Below, in pieces: positions 47,251 through 54,604 of a DNA stretch of 64,000 nucleotides. A program made the position numbers and the translations under genes. Within the stretch, counting starts at the first letter, position 1. Every line of letters starts with the position of its first letter. Below the pieces are notes generated by a model. That model saw nothing but the letters and a program-made list of their open reading frames with translations, ran no database searches and was not told the DNA's origin. The stretch comes from Dyella silvae (GTDB taxonomy: Bacteria > Pseudomonadota > Gammaproteobacteria > Xanthomonadales > Rhodanobacteraceae), in the NCBI RefSeq assembly GCF_026421305.1, contig NZ_JAPJBQ010000005.1:186001-250000 (forward strand), in the 5' to 3' direction.

Positions 47251-47628
47251 CCCTCTCCCCTCCGGGGAGAGGGTTGGGGTGAGGGGCGGGTGCTCGCGGT
47301 AGCGTTTCTATCCCTCACCGTCATCCCTGCGAAAGCAGGGATCCAGTGACTTTGCTCTGGTGTGAGGTTTCCGCACCCTGGCTCGCCTGCGGCGGGCTTC
47401 CGCTGTCCTGCCGGACAGCGGGTCACTTCTCTTTGCGTGGCCAAAGAGAAGTAACCAAGAGAAAGGCCACCCCGATGGCGCGCCTTCCGGGCTTGCAGCC
47501 CGGAAGGTGCGCGGGCGGGTTACGGGGTTTTTCGACAGGGCTTCCTGCCCTGACGAAAAACTGGCCGGCATCCATGCCGGCCACCCTGCGGGCTGATCCT
47601 CCACCCGCCCGCCGCGCCATAGGGGCCC
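47251..47628 (+). repeat. Multi-hairpin unit A1 (seven stem-loops)
   Basis: Hairpins in order: H1 CCCTCTCCCC/GGGGAGAGGG (47251-47273); H2 ATCCCTGC-GAAA-GCAGGGAT (47323-47342); H3 CGCTGTCC/GGACAGCG (47401-47420); H4 ACTTCTCTTTG/CAAAGAGAAGT (47425-47452); H5 CCTTCCGGGCT/AGCCCGGAAGG (47483-47507); H6 TTTTTCG-CAGGGC/GCCCTG-CGAAAAA (47528-47560); H7 TGGCCGGCAT/ATGCCGGCCA (47562-47583). The unit ends AGGGGCCC at 47628. The frames across it are chance readings of these palindromes. Head-to-head with A2. Confidence 0.9.
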
Positions 47629-47869
47629 GGAGGTCAAGAGCGAAAGCCAGAGCCAGAGCGGCGCGCGACGCGCGCCAGAAGCCAATCCTGTGGCCTCTCT
47701 GTACCGATGGTTTTCATGTTGGAGCGCACTTGTGCACGACCGCGGCCTCACGTCGTTGCCGCTTCGTAGGCTCGCCGCGCGCAGGGTGCGTTCCGACAGA
47801 TAAAGCCGAGTGATGCAAGGCGATGCGATGTGCAGCGAAGCTGCACGAGCCGTATGCTTTTGATCTGCG
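47629..47869. other. Core between units A1 and A2
   Basis: About 240 bp without a gene. Contains a GGCGCGCG-A-CGCGCGCC hairpin (47660-47676, also in module B), a REP-like element GTTGGAGCGCAC-TT-GTGCACGAC (47718-47740), and a TGCAGCGAAGCTGCA hairpin at about 47830-47845. Confidence 0.75.
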
Positions 47870-48222
47870 GGGCCCCTGTGCGGCGGTGAGGGTTGGACGA
47901 TCAGGCCCGCAGGGGGATCGGCATGGATGCCGATCCCTTTTCGTCAGGGCAGGAAGCCCTGTCGAAAAGCCCGGCCGACCCTCACGGACTTGCCGGGCTA
48001 ACAGCCCGGCAAGCGCCAAGCGGGGTGCTCTTTCTTTTGGTTACTTTTCTTTGAGCAAGCAAAGAAAAGTGACCCGGCGATCGGCAGATCGTCGGAAGCC
48101 CGCGGCAGGCGAGCCCGGTCGCGGTAGCGCTACATCAGCGCCAAAGAGCAAAAAGCGAGAGATAGAAACGTTACCGCGAGCACCCGCCCCTCACCCCAAC
48201 CCTCTCCCCGGAGGGGAGAGGG
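47870..48222 (-). repeat. Multi-hairpin unit A2 (inverted copy)
   Basis: Same order as A1 on the opposite strand, H2 missing: H1 48200-48222; H3 CCGGCGATC/GATCGTCGG (48074-48095); H4 ACTTTTCTTTG/CAAAGAAAAGT (48043-48070); H5 CTTGCCGGGCT/AGCCCGGCAAG (47989-48013); H6 47937-47969; H7 GGATCGGCAT/ATGCCGATCC (within 47914-47937). Stems differ from A1 by paired changes. Gap 48096-48199 also has CCGCGAGCACCC shared with other copies. Confidence 0.9.
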
Positions 48223-48246
48223 AGTTAAAGGCAAAGAGCTAAGTGA

Positions 48247-49506
48247 TCAGTTCGGCCGCTGATCCGCAAAGGCGTAAACGTGATCCGCCCACTGCGTCGC
48301 CTCGAGATAGATCGCCGCCATGCGACGAATCACCTGCGGCTGCACCTCACCACCACGCAAATCACCCGCTTCCCAAGCGCGAATCTGCTCGAGCAACGGT
48401 GCAAACGGGCCACTATTTTCCAGCAAGGCACTACTGATCTCGCGCGCCAGCGGCAGGTGCCACAGCACGAAATCCATCGGCGCTTCCATCAACGTGTCGA
48501 GCAGCGAGAACAGACCAGCGGTGAAAGCCATCTCGCGCTGCTCGGCGGGCATGTGCTGGGCGAGCTTTTCGCACATGTGCGCGCGAATAAGCGCGGCGCG
48601 CAACAGTTCGGGCGGGCGGTCGCCCACGCCGCTGAGCGCCATCGTGTAGATCCAGTTACGGATGCGCGCGGCGCCAAAGAAAATCGCCGCCTGCTGCACG
48701 GACTTGAGCTGACGCGGCAGCGCGAAATAGGCGGAGTTCACGCAGCCCAGCAGCTTGTAGCTGAGGATGGCGTCATCGCGCACGATCTGTCCCAGCTCGA
48801 CCGGGCCAGGGTTGCCTTCCTGCAGGGCCTTCATCAGGCGCAGCAGGCTCAGGCGGTTGGCGGTGAGCACGGGCACTTCCACCGGCTCCGGCTTGAGCAG
48901 GAAGCGGCCCTGGATGGCATGCACCGGCAGCTCTTCGCAGCGGTGATAGGTCGCGTGGTCGTCCACCTGGCCGGCAATGACGTGCGTGCCGCGGCCATGC
49001 AGATACACGCTGCGCGAACGCAGGGTGGCGGCGTCGAGCTTGCTGGCGTCCAGCCGCACGAACTGCACGAACTTGAGCAGCGGCTCTACCGCGGCGTTGT
49101 ATTCCAGGGGCGTGTCGCCTGCGTCGAGCATCAGCGGGCAGCCGCGCTGCGCCATGCGCGCGAGGCGCTCCACCAGTGCGGGGTCGGCGGCAGACTCCGG
49201 TTTCAGCAGCACGCCGAAACGCGGCTGGTGCTGCAGTACGTCGGTGTCTTCCATCAGCAGCTCGCGCGAGAGCCGGAGGAAGGTGCGGTTGCCGCGCACC
49301 AGGCGGGCGAGGGCGCCGTCGGTGATGGTGGCGAGGGCGCGGCGCATCAGTGCTGCCTCGTCCTCGCTGTCGTTCTGGAACACGATTTCGTACGCGAACA
49401 GTTCGCGCTTGGTGTCCAGCATCGGAAGACGAATGACCGGCAGCGGTTGCTCGCTGGCTGCAGCGGATGCGTCATGGGCAGAGGGGATAGCCGCGGCTTC
49501 GCTCAT
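48247..49506 (-). CDS. EAL-like/HDOD signalling protein
   Basis: 419 residues. N-terminal half is a degenerate EAL domain (about 25-200): PMLDTKRELFAYEIVFQN opens it, but the catalytic EAL motif and the DDFGT loop are absent, so no c-di-GMP hydrolysis is expected. C-terminal half is HDOD (about 210-400): LLRLMKALQEG, IVRDDAILSYKLLGCVNSA. This is the YuxH-type architecture. It follows flgN on the same strand (90 bp apart) and may modulate flagellar or chemotaxis output. Confidence 0.87.
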   Translation of the reverse strand: MSEAAAIPSAHDASAAASEQPLPVIRLPMLDTKRELFAYEIVFQNDSEDEAALMRRALATITDGALARLVRGNRTFLRLSRELLMEDTDVLQHQPRFGVLLKPESAADPALVERLARMAQRGCPLMLDAGDTPLEYNAAVEPLLKFVQFVRLDASKLDAATLRSRSVYLHGRGTHVIAGQVDDHATYHRCEELPVHAIQGRFLLKPEPVEVPVLTANRLSLLRLMKALQEGNPGPVELGQIVRDDAILSYKLLGCVNSAYFALPRQLKSVQQAAIFFGAARIRNWIYTMALSGVGDRPPELLRAALIRAHMCEKLAQHMPAEQREMAFTAGLFSLLDTLMEAPMDFVLWHLPLAREISSALLENSGPFAPLLEQIRAWEAGDLRGGEVQPQVIRRMAAIYLEATQWADHVYAFADQRPN

Positions 49507-49596
49507 GGTCGGTCAGTATGATCGTCAGTGGGTGGAGTCAGCGGTAGCCGCCGACAGGTGAGCGCGCGATACCGATGAGGCCGCGCGTCATGGTTT

Positions 49597-50043
49597 TCAT
49601 GCCTCGGCCAGCGGTTGCGAACGCAGGCTGGTGTGCAGCTCGCCTGCGCGGCCGTACACGCTTGCTTCGGTGTCATTGCCGGTGAGTACTGCCAGCGCCT
49701 TGCGTACCTGCTGCAGACGGATACCGACCAGGTAACCGTTGCGCTGGTTGAGCTGCTCACAGGCGCGCAGCGATTGCAGAATTTCTTGCCACTTCGGAGC
49801 CAGCGTACGGCTGGCATCCGCTGCGCCCTGGCTCAGCTGCACGCGCTCGCCGTCGAGCTGTTCCAACCGCAGCATGAGCGCGTGCTTGGCAGCGCCCGTG
49901 CTGTTGAGCGCTTGAACGTCGGCAGATTCCAGGGCGGCGCGCTCGGTCCGGAGTGCGTCGATCAATTGCTCCACTGCGAGCCGCATCTCCTCGACCGCGG
50001 CCTTCAGGGCATGGTCCAGTTCGGCTTGCAGGGTGGCGTTCAT
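49597..50043 (-). CDS. flgN: Flagellar chaperone FlgN
   Basis: 148-residue all-helical protein of the FlgN family, the export chaperone for hook-associated proteins FlgK and FlgL. Coiled segments such as ALKAAVEEMRLAVEQLIDAL and a C-terminal VGIRLQQVRKALAVLTGN are typical. Its start overlaps the flgM stop by four bases, the usual flgM-flgN coupling. Confidence 0.88.
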   Translation of the reverse strand: MNATLQAELDHALKAAVEEMRLAVEQLIDALRTERAALESADVQALNSTGAAKHALMLRLEQLDGERVQLSQGAADASRTLAPKWQEILQSLRACEQLNQRNGYLVGIRLQQVRKALAVLTGNDTEASVYGRAGELHTSLRSQPLAEA

Positions 50044-50360
50044 GGCTTTTTGGTGAGCTGGCTTTCGAGCGAGAGCATGCGGTCGGCGATGCGACCGGCG
50101 TCGACACGGTAGGTGCCGTTGGCGAGCGCCTGACGGATCTGCGCCACCTTCCTGGTGTCGACCTCAGCGCCGTTGCCGGCGCGCGACGCTTCCTGCAGTG
50201 CGCGAGCGGAGTCAGTGATTTGCACGCGGTCATCCGAACCTGTGGTGCTGCCCGTAGCTTCGCTGCCGGCGGCGCCGGTGGCGTTCTGCGTCGTGCTGCC
50301 CTGGCCGCTGGGGGCCTGGGGAAGCTTGGGCAAGCCGTTGTTGGATATGGTGGTGTTCAT
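50040..50360 (-). CDS. flgM: Anti-sigma-28 factor FlgM
   Basis: 106 residues. The N-terminal half is low-complexity (Gly/Thr/Ser), as expected of this largely unfolded protein; the C-terminal half DRVQITDSARALQEAS and VAQIRQALANGTYRVD holds the FliA-binding helices. FlgM holds FliA inactive until the hook is finished, then is exported. ATG at 50360. A near-consensus FliA promoter lies about 45 bp upstream, so flgM can feed back on FliA. Confidence 0.92.
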   Translation of the reverse strand: MNTTISNNGLPKLPQAPSGQGSTTQNATGAAGSEATGSTTGSDDRVQITDSARALQEASRAGNGAEVDTRKVAQIRQALANGTYRVDAGRIADRMLSLESQLTKKP

Positions 50361-50402
50361 GGGGGTCCGTTCTCTGAAGCGGTTTTGGCCCTGTTGCCAA
50401 TA

Positions 50403-50429
50403 GCATCGGCCGTCAGGATGCAAACTTTA
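50403..50429 (-). promoter_or_regulatory. FliA (sigma-28) promoter of flgM
   Basis: On the minus strand TAAAGTTT (50429-50422), 11-base spacer, GCCGATGC (50410-50403). The known FliA consensus is TAAAGTTT-N11-GCCGATAA. Seven of eight -35 bases or better and the first six of the -10 match, and the spacing is exact. Confidence 0.9.
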
Positions 50430-50449
50430 GTGGTCCGTACGGTTCGGGG

Positions 50450-51139
50450 CTATGGGAGGGCAATGACCTCGCCCGGGGCGGTGACCATGGCGTCGACCAC
50501 CTTGCCTGAGCTGCCGTTGCGCACCCGCAGGCGCGAACCGCTGTCGCCGCCGCCCAGCGCAATGCCACTGGCACGCACTTCGATGCCATCAAGGCGGGAG
50601 ATCAACTGCACCTGGTCGCCGGCTTTCACCGCGCTGCGGCCGCCAAGGGCGCCCGGGGTGAGCACGCTGCCTGCGCCGAGGGCGCGCGACAGCGTGCGCC
50701 CTTCCAGGTCATGCATGTCGCTCACATAGCCGTAGCCCAGGCGGGTGATGTCGCGTTCTTCGCTGCGCACATCATCCGTACGCACGCCGTCGCCACGCTG
50801 TAGGGGGCGAACCACCACCAGCACCTGCCGGAACACCTGCAGCTGCACGGGGATGCGAATGGTCCAGCCGTCCGCGCCGGGGCAGCGCACGGTGACATTC
50901 ATGCGGGGCATCAGACGCGTGCCTTCCTGCAGGCCCGCGCTGAGGGGCGCGGGGCAGGGCGCGAGCTGCATGCGCGGATCAACCGCAGCAGCCTGCGCCA
51001 CCACGCGGCTACCCGGCGTGCCGTATTGGCTGCGCAGCCATTGCTCGGCCAGCGTGCGCGCCGCCTCGGCCGGCTCCGCGGCGTAGGCGGGCAGCACGAG
51101 GGCGCACAGCAACAGTGCGACCAGCGGACGTAAGGTCAT
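50450..51139 (-). CDS. flgA: Flagellar basal-body P-ring assembly protein FlgA
   Basis: 229 residues with a signal peptide ([20 protein letters not shown]). Periplasmic chaperone for the FlgI P-ring; the C-terminal SAF-like domain with [16 protein letters not shown] and [14 protein letters not shown] is clear. The ATG at 51139 overlaps the end of the chemoreceptor gene by four bases. Two conserved cysteines (LAPCPAP and VRCPGADG) could form a disulfide. Confidence 0.92.
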   Translation of the reverse strand: MTLRPLVALLLCALVLPAYAAEPAEAARTLAEQWLRSQYGTPGSRVVAQAAAVDPRMQLAPCPAPLSAGLQEGTRLMPRMNVTVRCPGADGWTIRIPVQLQVFRQVLVVVRPLQRGDGVRTDDVRSEERDITRLGYGYVSDMHDLEGRTLSRALGAGSVLTPGALGGRSAVKAGDQVQLISRLDGIEVRASGIALGGGDSGSRLRVRNGSSGKVVDAMVTAPGEVIALP

Positions 51140-52443
51140 AGATCGGAAAGCAGCACGTTGAGTTGAGCCAGCAGCGTTTCGCGCTCGCTTTCCAGTTGCT
51201 GCACCAGCTGACTGGCCTGATCGAGCTGGCCGTCGCACAGCAGGGTGGCAAAGGTGCTGCCGTGTTCGCGCAGGCGTGTGCCGGCGGCGGTCAGCGCGCT
51301 GGCCGCCGGGTGACCGGCGCGGCCTTCGGTAAGGCGCTGCAAAGTACGGTTGAGTGCCTGCGTGTCGAACCAGCGGCGATCGAGCGCGGCCGGCTCCTGC
51401 AGCGCCAGTTCCATCGCCTGGCGCAGACCCTGCGCGGCTTCGCGCACGGTGAGGCTGAGGCTGGCCGGATCGGAACCGCTTTCGGTTTCCAGCCAGTCGA
51501 GCGCAAGGCGATGCGCGAGCAGTGCGGCTCGGCTCAGCCCCTCGGTCTGGCGGCTGGCCTCCGCGGAACGGCGATGCCAGGCGCCGAGCGCGGCCTGCGC
51601 TGCTACCGCTCGGGCGTGCTGGGCATCCTGATTCTTGTGCATAGTGCTGACGCGCTCGCCGATCTGACGCAGCGCTTCGCCGCTGTCCTGCAGCGAGGTT
51701 TCGGTTTGCGCCAGGCCGCTCTGCGCGCGTTCGAGGCGCTGCAGACCCTGCTGCACATCGCCGTCGAGTTGCTGCGAGAACTCGCCGATGGAGCCGGTGA
51801 CCAGCTCGATTTCACCAGTCGCCTGACTGGTCTTCTCGGCCAGCTGCTTCACTTCATCGGCCACCACCGCAAAGCCGCGGCCCGCTTCGCCAGCGCGCGC
51901 GGCTTCGATGGCGGCGTTGAGCGCCACCAGATTCGTCTGGTGCGCAATTTCCTGCACCACGCCGGTGAGCTTGCGGATCTGCGCCACTTCTTCGGCGAGC
52001 TTGCTCTGATTGCGATTCATCGCGGAGAGGGCCGTGCGCAGCAGGCGCAGCTGACCATCCAGTTCGCTGACGCTGCGCTCGCTGGCTTCGCCGGTTTGAC
52101 GCGCGTAGTCCAGGCCGGTGGCGACCTGCTGCAGTGATGTCGAGATTCCGGCGCTGCCATCCGTCAAGCGGCCGACGTCGTCGCGGCTTTCCTGCGCCGA
52201 CTGATGCATGGCCGCCTGCTCACGAGCCAGCTGTTGAGCCGAGCTGAGCACCAGCCCCTGCTGCTCCAGCGTCTGCAACGCCACCGCGGCCGGTGGCTTG
52301 GTGGTCAACGCCGCCGCCAGCAGCGGTGCCAGCGCTTTCGCGGCACGTGGGTTGCGGGCGGACAACTGCGCCACCCGCGCCTGGTCGCCCGCCGCGGCGG
52401 CGTGCGCAAGCTCGGCTAGGTGCTGGCTCCAGATCAGACTCAT
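51136..52443 (-). CDS. Soluble methyl-accepting chemotaxis protein
   Basis: 435 residues with no transmembrane segment. The signalling hairpin with the universal tip ([20 protein letters not shown], then [15 protein letters not shown]) is at about residues 190-240. The N-terminal 70 residues ([20 protein letters not shown]) are helical and Ala-rich; the C-terminal 140 residues form an unassigned helical domain. A cytoplasmic energy or metabolite sensor is likely. A FliA promoter lies just upstream, and cheV is divergent on the other side, which supports a role in motility. Confidence 0.9.
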   Translation of the reverse strand: MSLIWSQHLAELAHAAAAGDQARVAQLSARNPRAAKALAPLLAAALTTKPPAAVALQTLEQQGLVLSSAQQLAREQAAMHQSAQESRDDVGRLTDGSAGISTSLQQVATGLDYARQTGEASERSVSELDGQLRLLRTALSAMNRNQSKLAEEVAQIRKLTGVVQEIAHQTNLVALNAAIEAARAGEAGRGFAVVADEVKQLAEKTSQATGEIELVTGSIGEFSQQLDGDVQQGLQRLERAQSGLAQTETSLQDSGEALRQIGERVSTMHKNQDAQHARAVAAQAALGAWHRRSAEASRQTEGLSRAALLAHRLALDWLETESGSDPASLSLTVREAAQGLRQAMELALQEPAALDRRWFDTQALNRTLQRLTEGRAGHPAASALTAAGTRLREHGSTFATLLCDGQLDQASQLVQQLESERETLLAQLNVLLSDL

Positions 52444-52478
52444 GGGTGGATCTTTCCTTCCAAAAAGGGTCGCCCCGG

Positions 52479-52505
52479 GCATCGGCGGGGACTGCCGGAA
52501 CTTGA
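52479..52505 (-). promoter_or_regulatory. FliA promoter of the chemoreceptor gene
   Basis: Minus strand TCAAGTTC (52505-52498), 11-base spacer, GCCGATGC (52486-52479). The -10 is identical to that of the flgM promoter. It lies about 40 bp before the start codon. Confidence 0.82.
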
Positions 52506-52552
52506 GAAGCAAGCGACGTGCCACGTGTCACAGGGGGCAACGATGCGCTCGT

Positions 52553-52579
52553 TCAAGCTGACGCCGGGCTGGCCGATAC
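52553..52579 (+). promoter_or_regulatory. FliA promoter of cheV
   Basis: Plus strand TCAAGCTG (52553-52560), spacer of 11, GCCGATAC (52572-52579). It lies 42 bp before the cheV ATG. Back-to-back with the chemoreceptor promoter, so the two divergent genes are set up for simultaneous FliA control. Confidence 0.82.
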
Positions 52580-52621
52580 GTGGGCGTAACCTGCGGCAAA
52601 GCCGCCAAGCGAGGAGTCCGC

Positions 52622-53554
52622 ATGAGCGGCGCGTGGATGGATAAGGTGGAACAGCAGACCCGGCTGGCCGGACACAACCGCATTGCGATGCTGTTGTTCC
52701 GCATGGGTGACGAACAGCTGTTCGGTATCAACGTATTCAAGGTGCGCGAAGTGATGCGCCGGCCGCCACTGGAACGCATGCCCGGTGCGCTGCCATTGGT
52801 GGCCGGCAGCTGCGATTACCGGGGCATGACCATTCCTGTGATCGATCTGGCGGTGGCGCTGGGTTATCCGTCGTTGCGTGAGGAGCCTTCCGCGCACCTG
52901 ATGGTCACCGAGTTCAGCCGCACGGTGCAGGGTTTTCTGGTGGCCGAGCCCCAGCGGCTGGTGCATTGCGAAGGCGAAGCCATGGCGGCGCCGGCGCCTG
53001 CGCTGGGGTTTGGCACTCGCGTCAATGCGGTGACGCGGGTGGGCGGCGCACTGGTGGCGGTCGTCGACGTGGAGCAGGTTCTGGCCAGTCTCAATGCGAC
53101 GCCCACCGAATTGTCCGCGCCGATGCAGCGCATCGCGCGCGTGCACGATCTGCAGCCGCGCCGCGTGATGGTGGTGGACGATTCGTTGGTGGCGCGCAAT
53201 CAGCTGGTGAATCTGTTCCGCCAGATGGATGTGGAATGCATCGTGGCGCAGGACGGCAAGGAGGCGCTGCAGCGCCTGGAAGAGCTGGCGCAGGTGCCGG
53301 ACGACGATGGCGTGACCCTGGTGGTGTCGGATATCGAGATGCCGCGGATGGATGGCTATGCGTTGACGCGGGCAATTCGCGAAACGCCGAAGCTGCGTTC
53401 GTTGAAAGTGGTGCTGCATAGTTCGATCAGCGGCATTTTCAATGAGGCGATGGTGCGCGAGGTGAATGCGGACCGCTTTGTGGCGAAGTTTCAGCCGGAT
53501 CTGTTGGCGCAGACGGTGTTGGAGTTGATGCCGGAGAGGTTTGAGCAGTTTTGA
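52622..53554 (+). CDS. cheV: Chemotaxis coupling protein CheV (CheW-REC)
   Basis: 310 residues from MSGAWMDKVEQQTRLAGHN, with AGGAG seven bases upstream. CheW-like domain at about 20-165 (LLFRMGDEQLFGINVFKVRE; YRGMTIPVIDLAVALG), then a receiver domain at about 175-305 with VMVVDDSLVARNQL (acidic pocket DD), the phospho-acceptor in VVSDIEMPRMDGY and the VAKF Lys. Couples receptors to CheA and tunes adaptation. Convergent with polA across module B. Confidence 0.94.
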   Translation: MSGAWMDKVEQQTRLAGHNRIAMLLFRMGDEQLFGINVFKVREVMRRPPLERMPGALPLVAGSCDYRGMTIPVIDLAVALGYPSLREEPSAHLMVTEFSRTVQGFLVAEPQRLVHCEGEAMAAPAPALGFGTRVNAVTRVGGALVAVVDVEQVLASLNATPTELSAPMQRIARVHDLQPRRVMVVDDSLVARNQLVNLFRQMDVECIVAQDGKEALQRLEELAQVPDDDGVTLVVSDIEMPRMDGYALTRAIRETPKLRSLKVVLHSSISGIFNEAMVREVNADRFVAKFQPDLLAQTVLELMPERFEQF

Positions 53555-53607
53555 GGTTTTGGGTTTGAGGTTTTGCTGCCGAGTGCTCGGTAGTCGAGCT
53601 CTTAGCT

Positions 53608-53962
53608 CCCTCTCCCCTCCGGGGAGAGGGTTGGGGTGAGGGGCGGGTGCTCGCGGTGGCGTTTCTATCCCTCACCTTTGTTCTTTCGCCCTTATGGACG
53701 GTGCGGCGACCTGGCTCGCCTGCGGCGGGCTTCCGCTGTCCTGCCGGACAGCGGGTCACTTCTCTTTGCGTGGCCAAAGAGAAGTAACCAAGAGAAAGGC
53801 CACCCCGATGGCGCGCCTTCCGGGCTTGCAGCCCGGAAGGTACGCGGGCGGGTTACGGGGTTTTTCGACAGGACATCCCTGTCCTGTCGAAAAACTGGCC
53901 GGCATTCGTGCCGGCCACCCTTCGGGCTATTCCTCCACCCGCCCGCCGCGCTATAGGGGCCC
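53608..53962 (+). repeat. Multi-hairpin unit B1
   Basis: H1 53608-53630; H2 missing (replaced by CTCACCTTTGTTC); H3 CGCTGTCC/GGACAGCG 53734-53753; H4 ACTTCTCTTTG/CAAAGAGAAGT 53758-53785; H5 CCTTCCGGGCT/AGCCCGGAAGG 53816-53840; H6 a perfect 14-bp stem TTTTTCGACAGGAC/GTCCTGTCGAAAAA 53861-53894; H7 TGGCCGGCA-TTCG-TGCCGGCCA 53896-53917 with a UUCG loop. Ends AGGGGCCC at 53962. Confidence 0.9.
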
Positions 53963-54157
53963 GGAGGTCAAGAGCGAAAGCCAGAGCGGCGCGCGACGCG
54001 CGCCAGAAGCCAAGTGCAGAGCCAAAGCCAAAGCCAAAGCCAAAGCCAAAGCCAAAGCGAAGAGCCTCCATGCAAACGCGCACGTTGAACATGCATACGG
54101 CTTCGCCAAGTGCGATGTGTCGCGTGAGCGGCACGAGCCTGAAGCTTTTGATCTGAG
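53963..54157. other. Core between units B1 and B2, with (GCCAAA)6 tract
   Basis: Contains the same GGCGCGCG-A-CGCGCGCC hairpin as module A (53988-54004) and a run of six GCCAAA hexamers at 54021-54056. No gene. Confidence 0.75.
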
Positions 54158-54560
54158 GGGCCCCTGTGCGGCGGTGAGGGTTGGACGATCAGGCCCGCAG
54201 GGGGATCGGCATGGATGCCGATCCCTTTTCGTCAGGGCAGGATGCCCTGTCGAAAAGCCCGGCCGACCCTCACGGACTTGCCGGGCTATCAGCCCGGCAA
54301 GCGCCAAGCGGGGTGCTCTTTCTTTTGGTTACTTTTCTTTGAGCAAGCAAAGAAAAGTGACCCGGCGATCGGCAGATCGTCGGAAGCCCGCCGCAGGCGA
54401 GCCAGGGTGCCGGAACGGACACAAGAGCGAAAGTCACTGGATGACCAGCCTTCGGCTGTTGTGAAGCGCTTCCCGCTTTCGCGGGGATGACGGTGAGGGG
54501 AACTAACGGTACCGCGAGCACCCACCCCTCACCCCAACCCTCTCCCCGGAGGGGAGAGGG
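54158..54560 (-). repeat. Multi-hairpin unit B2 (inverted copy)
   Basis: Minus-strand order: H1 54538-54560; H2-type TCCCGC/GCGGGGA around TTTC (54471-54487) with the linked CAGCC-TTCG-GGCTG hairpin near 54447-54458; H3 CCGGCGATC/GATCGTCGG 54362-54383; H4 ACTTTTCTTTG/CAAAGAAAAGT 54331-54358; H5 CTTGCCGGGCT/AGCCCGGCAAG 54277-54301; H6 54225-54257; H7 54202-54225. From H7 to H3 it is nearly identical to A2. Confidence 0.9.
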
Positions 54561-54604
54561 AGCTAAGAGCGTGCGCGCCTCATGGGCGCAAGCCACCCAA
54601 CCCT

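Noticed and set aside
47346..47813. Open frames of 60-155 codons across modules A, B and C (such as those reading GHFSLRGQREVTKRK or FFWLLFFGQAKKSDP)
   Set aside because: They occur on both strands and in the same palindromic units, and read straight through stem-loops; their similarity to each other reflects the repeat, not a protein family.
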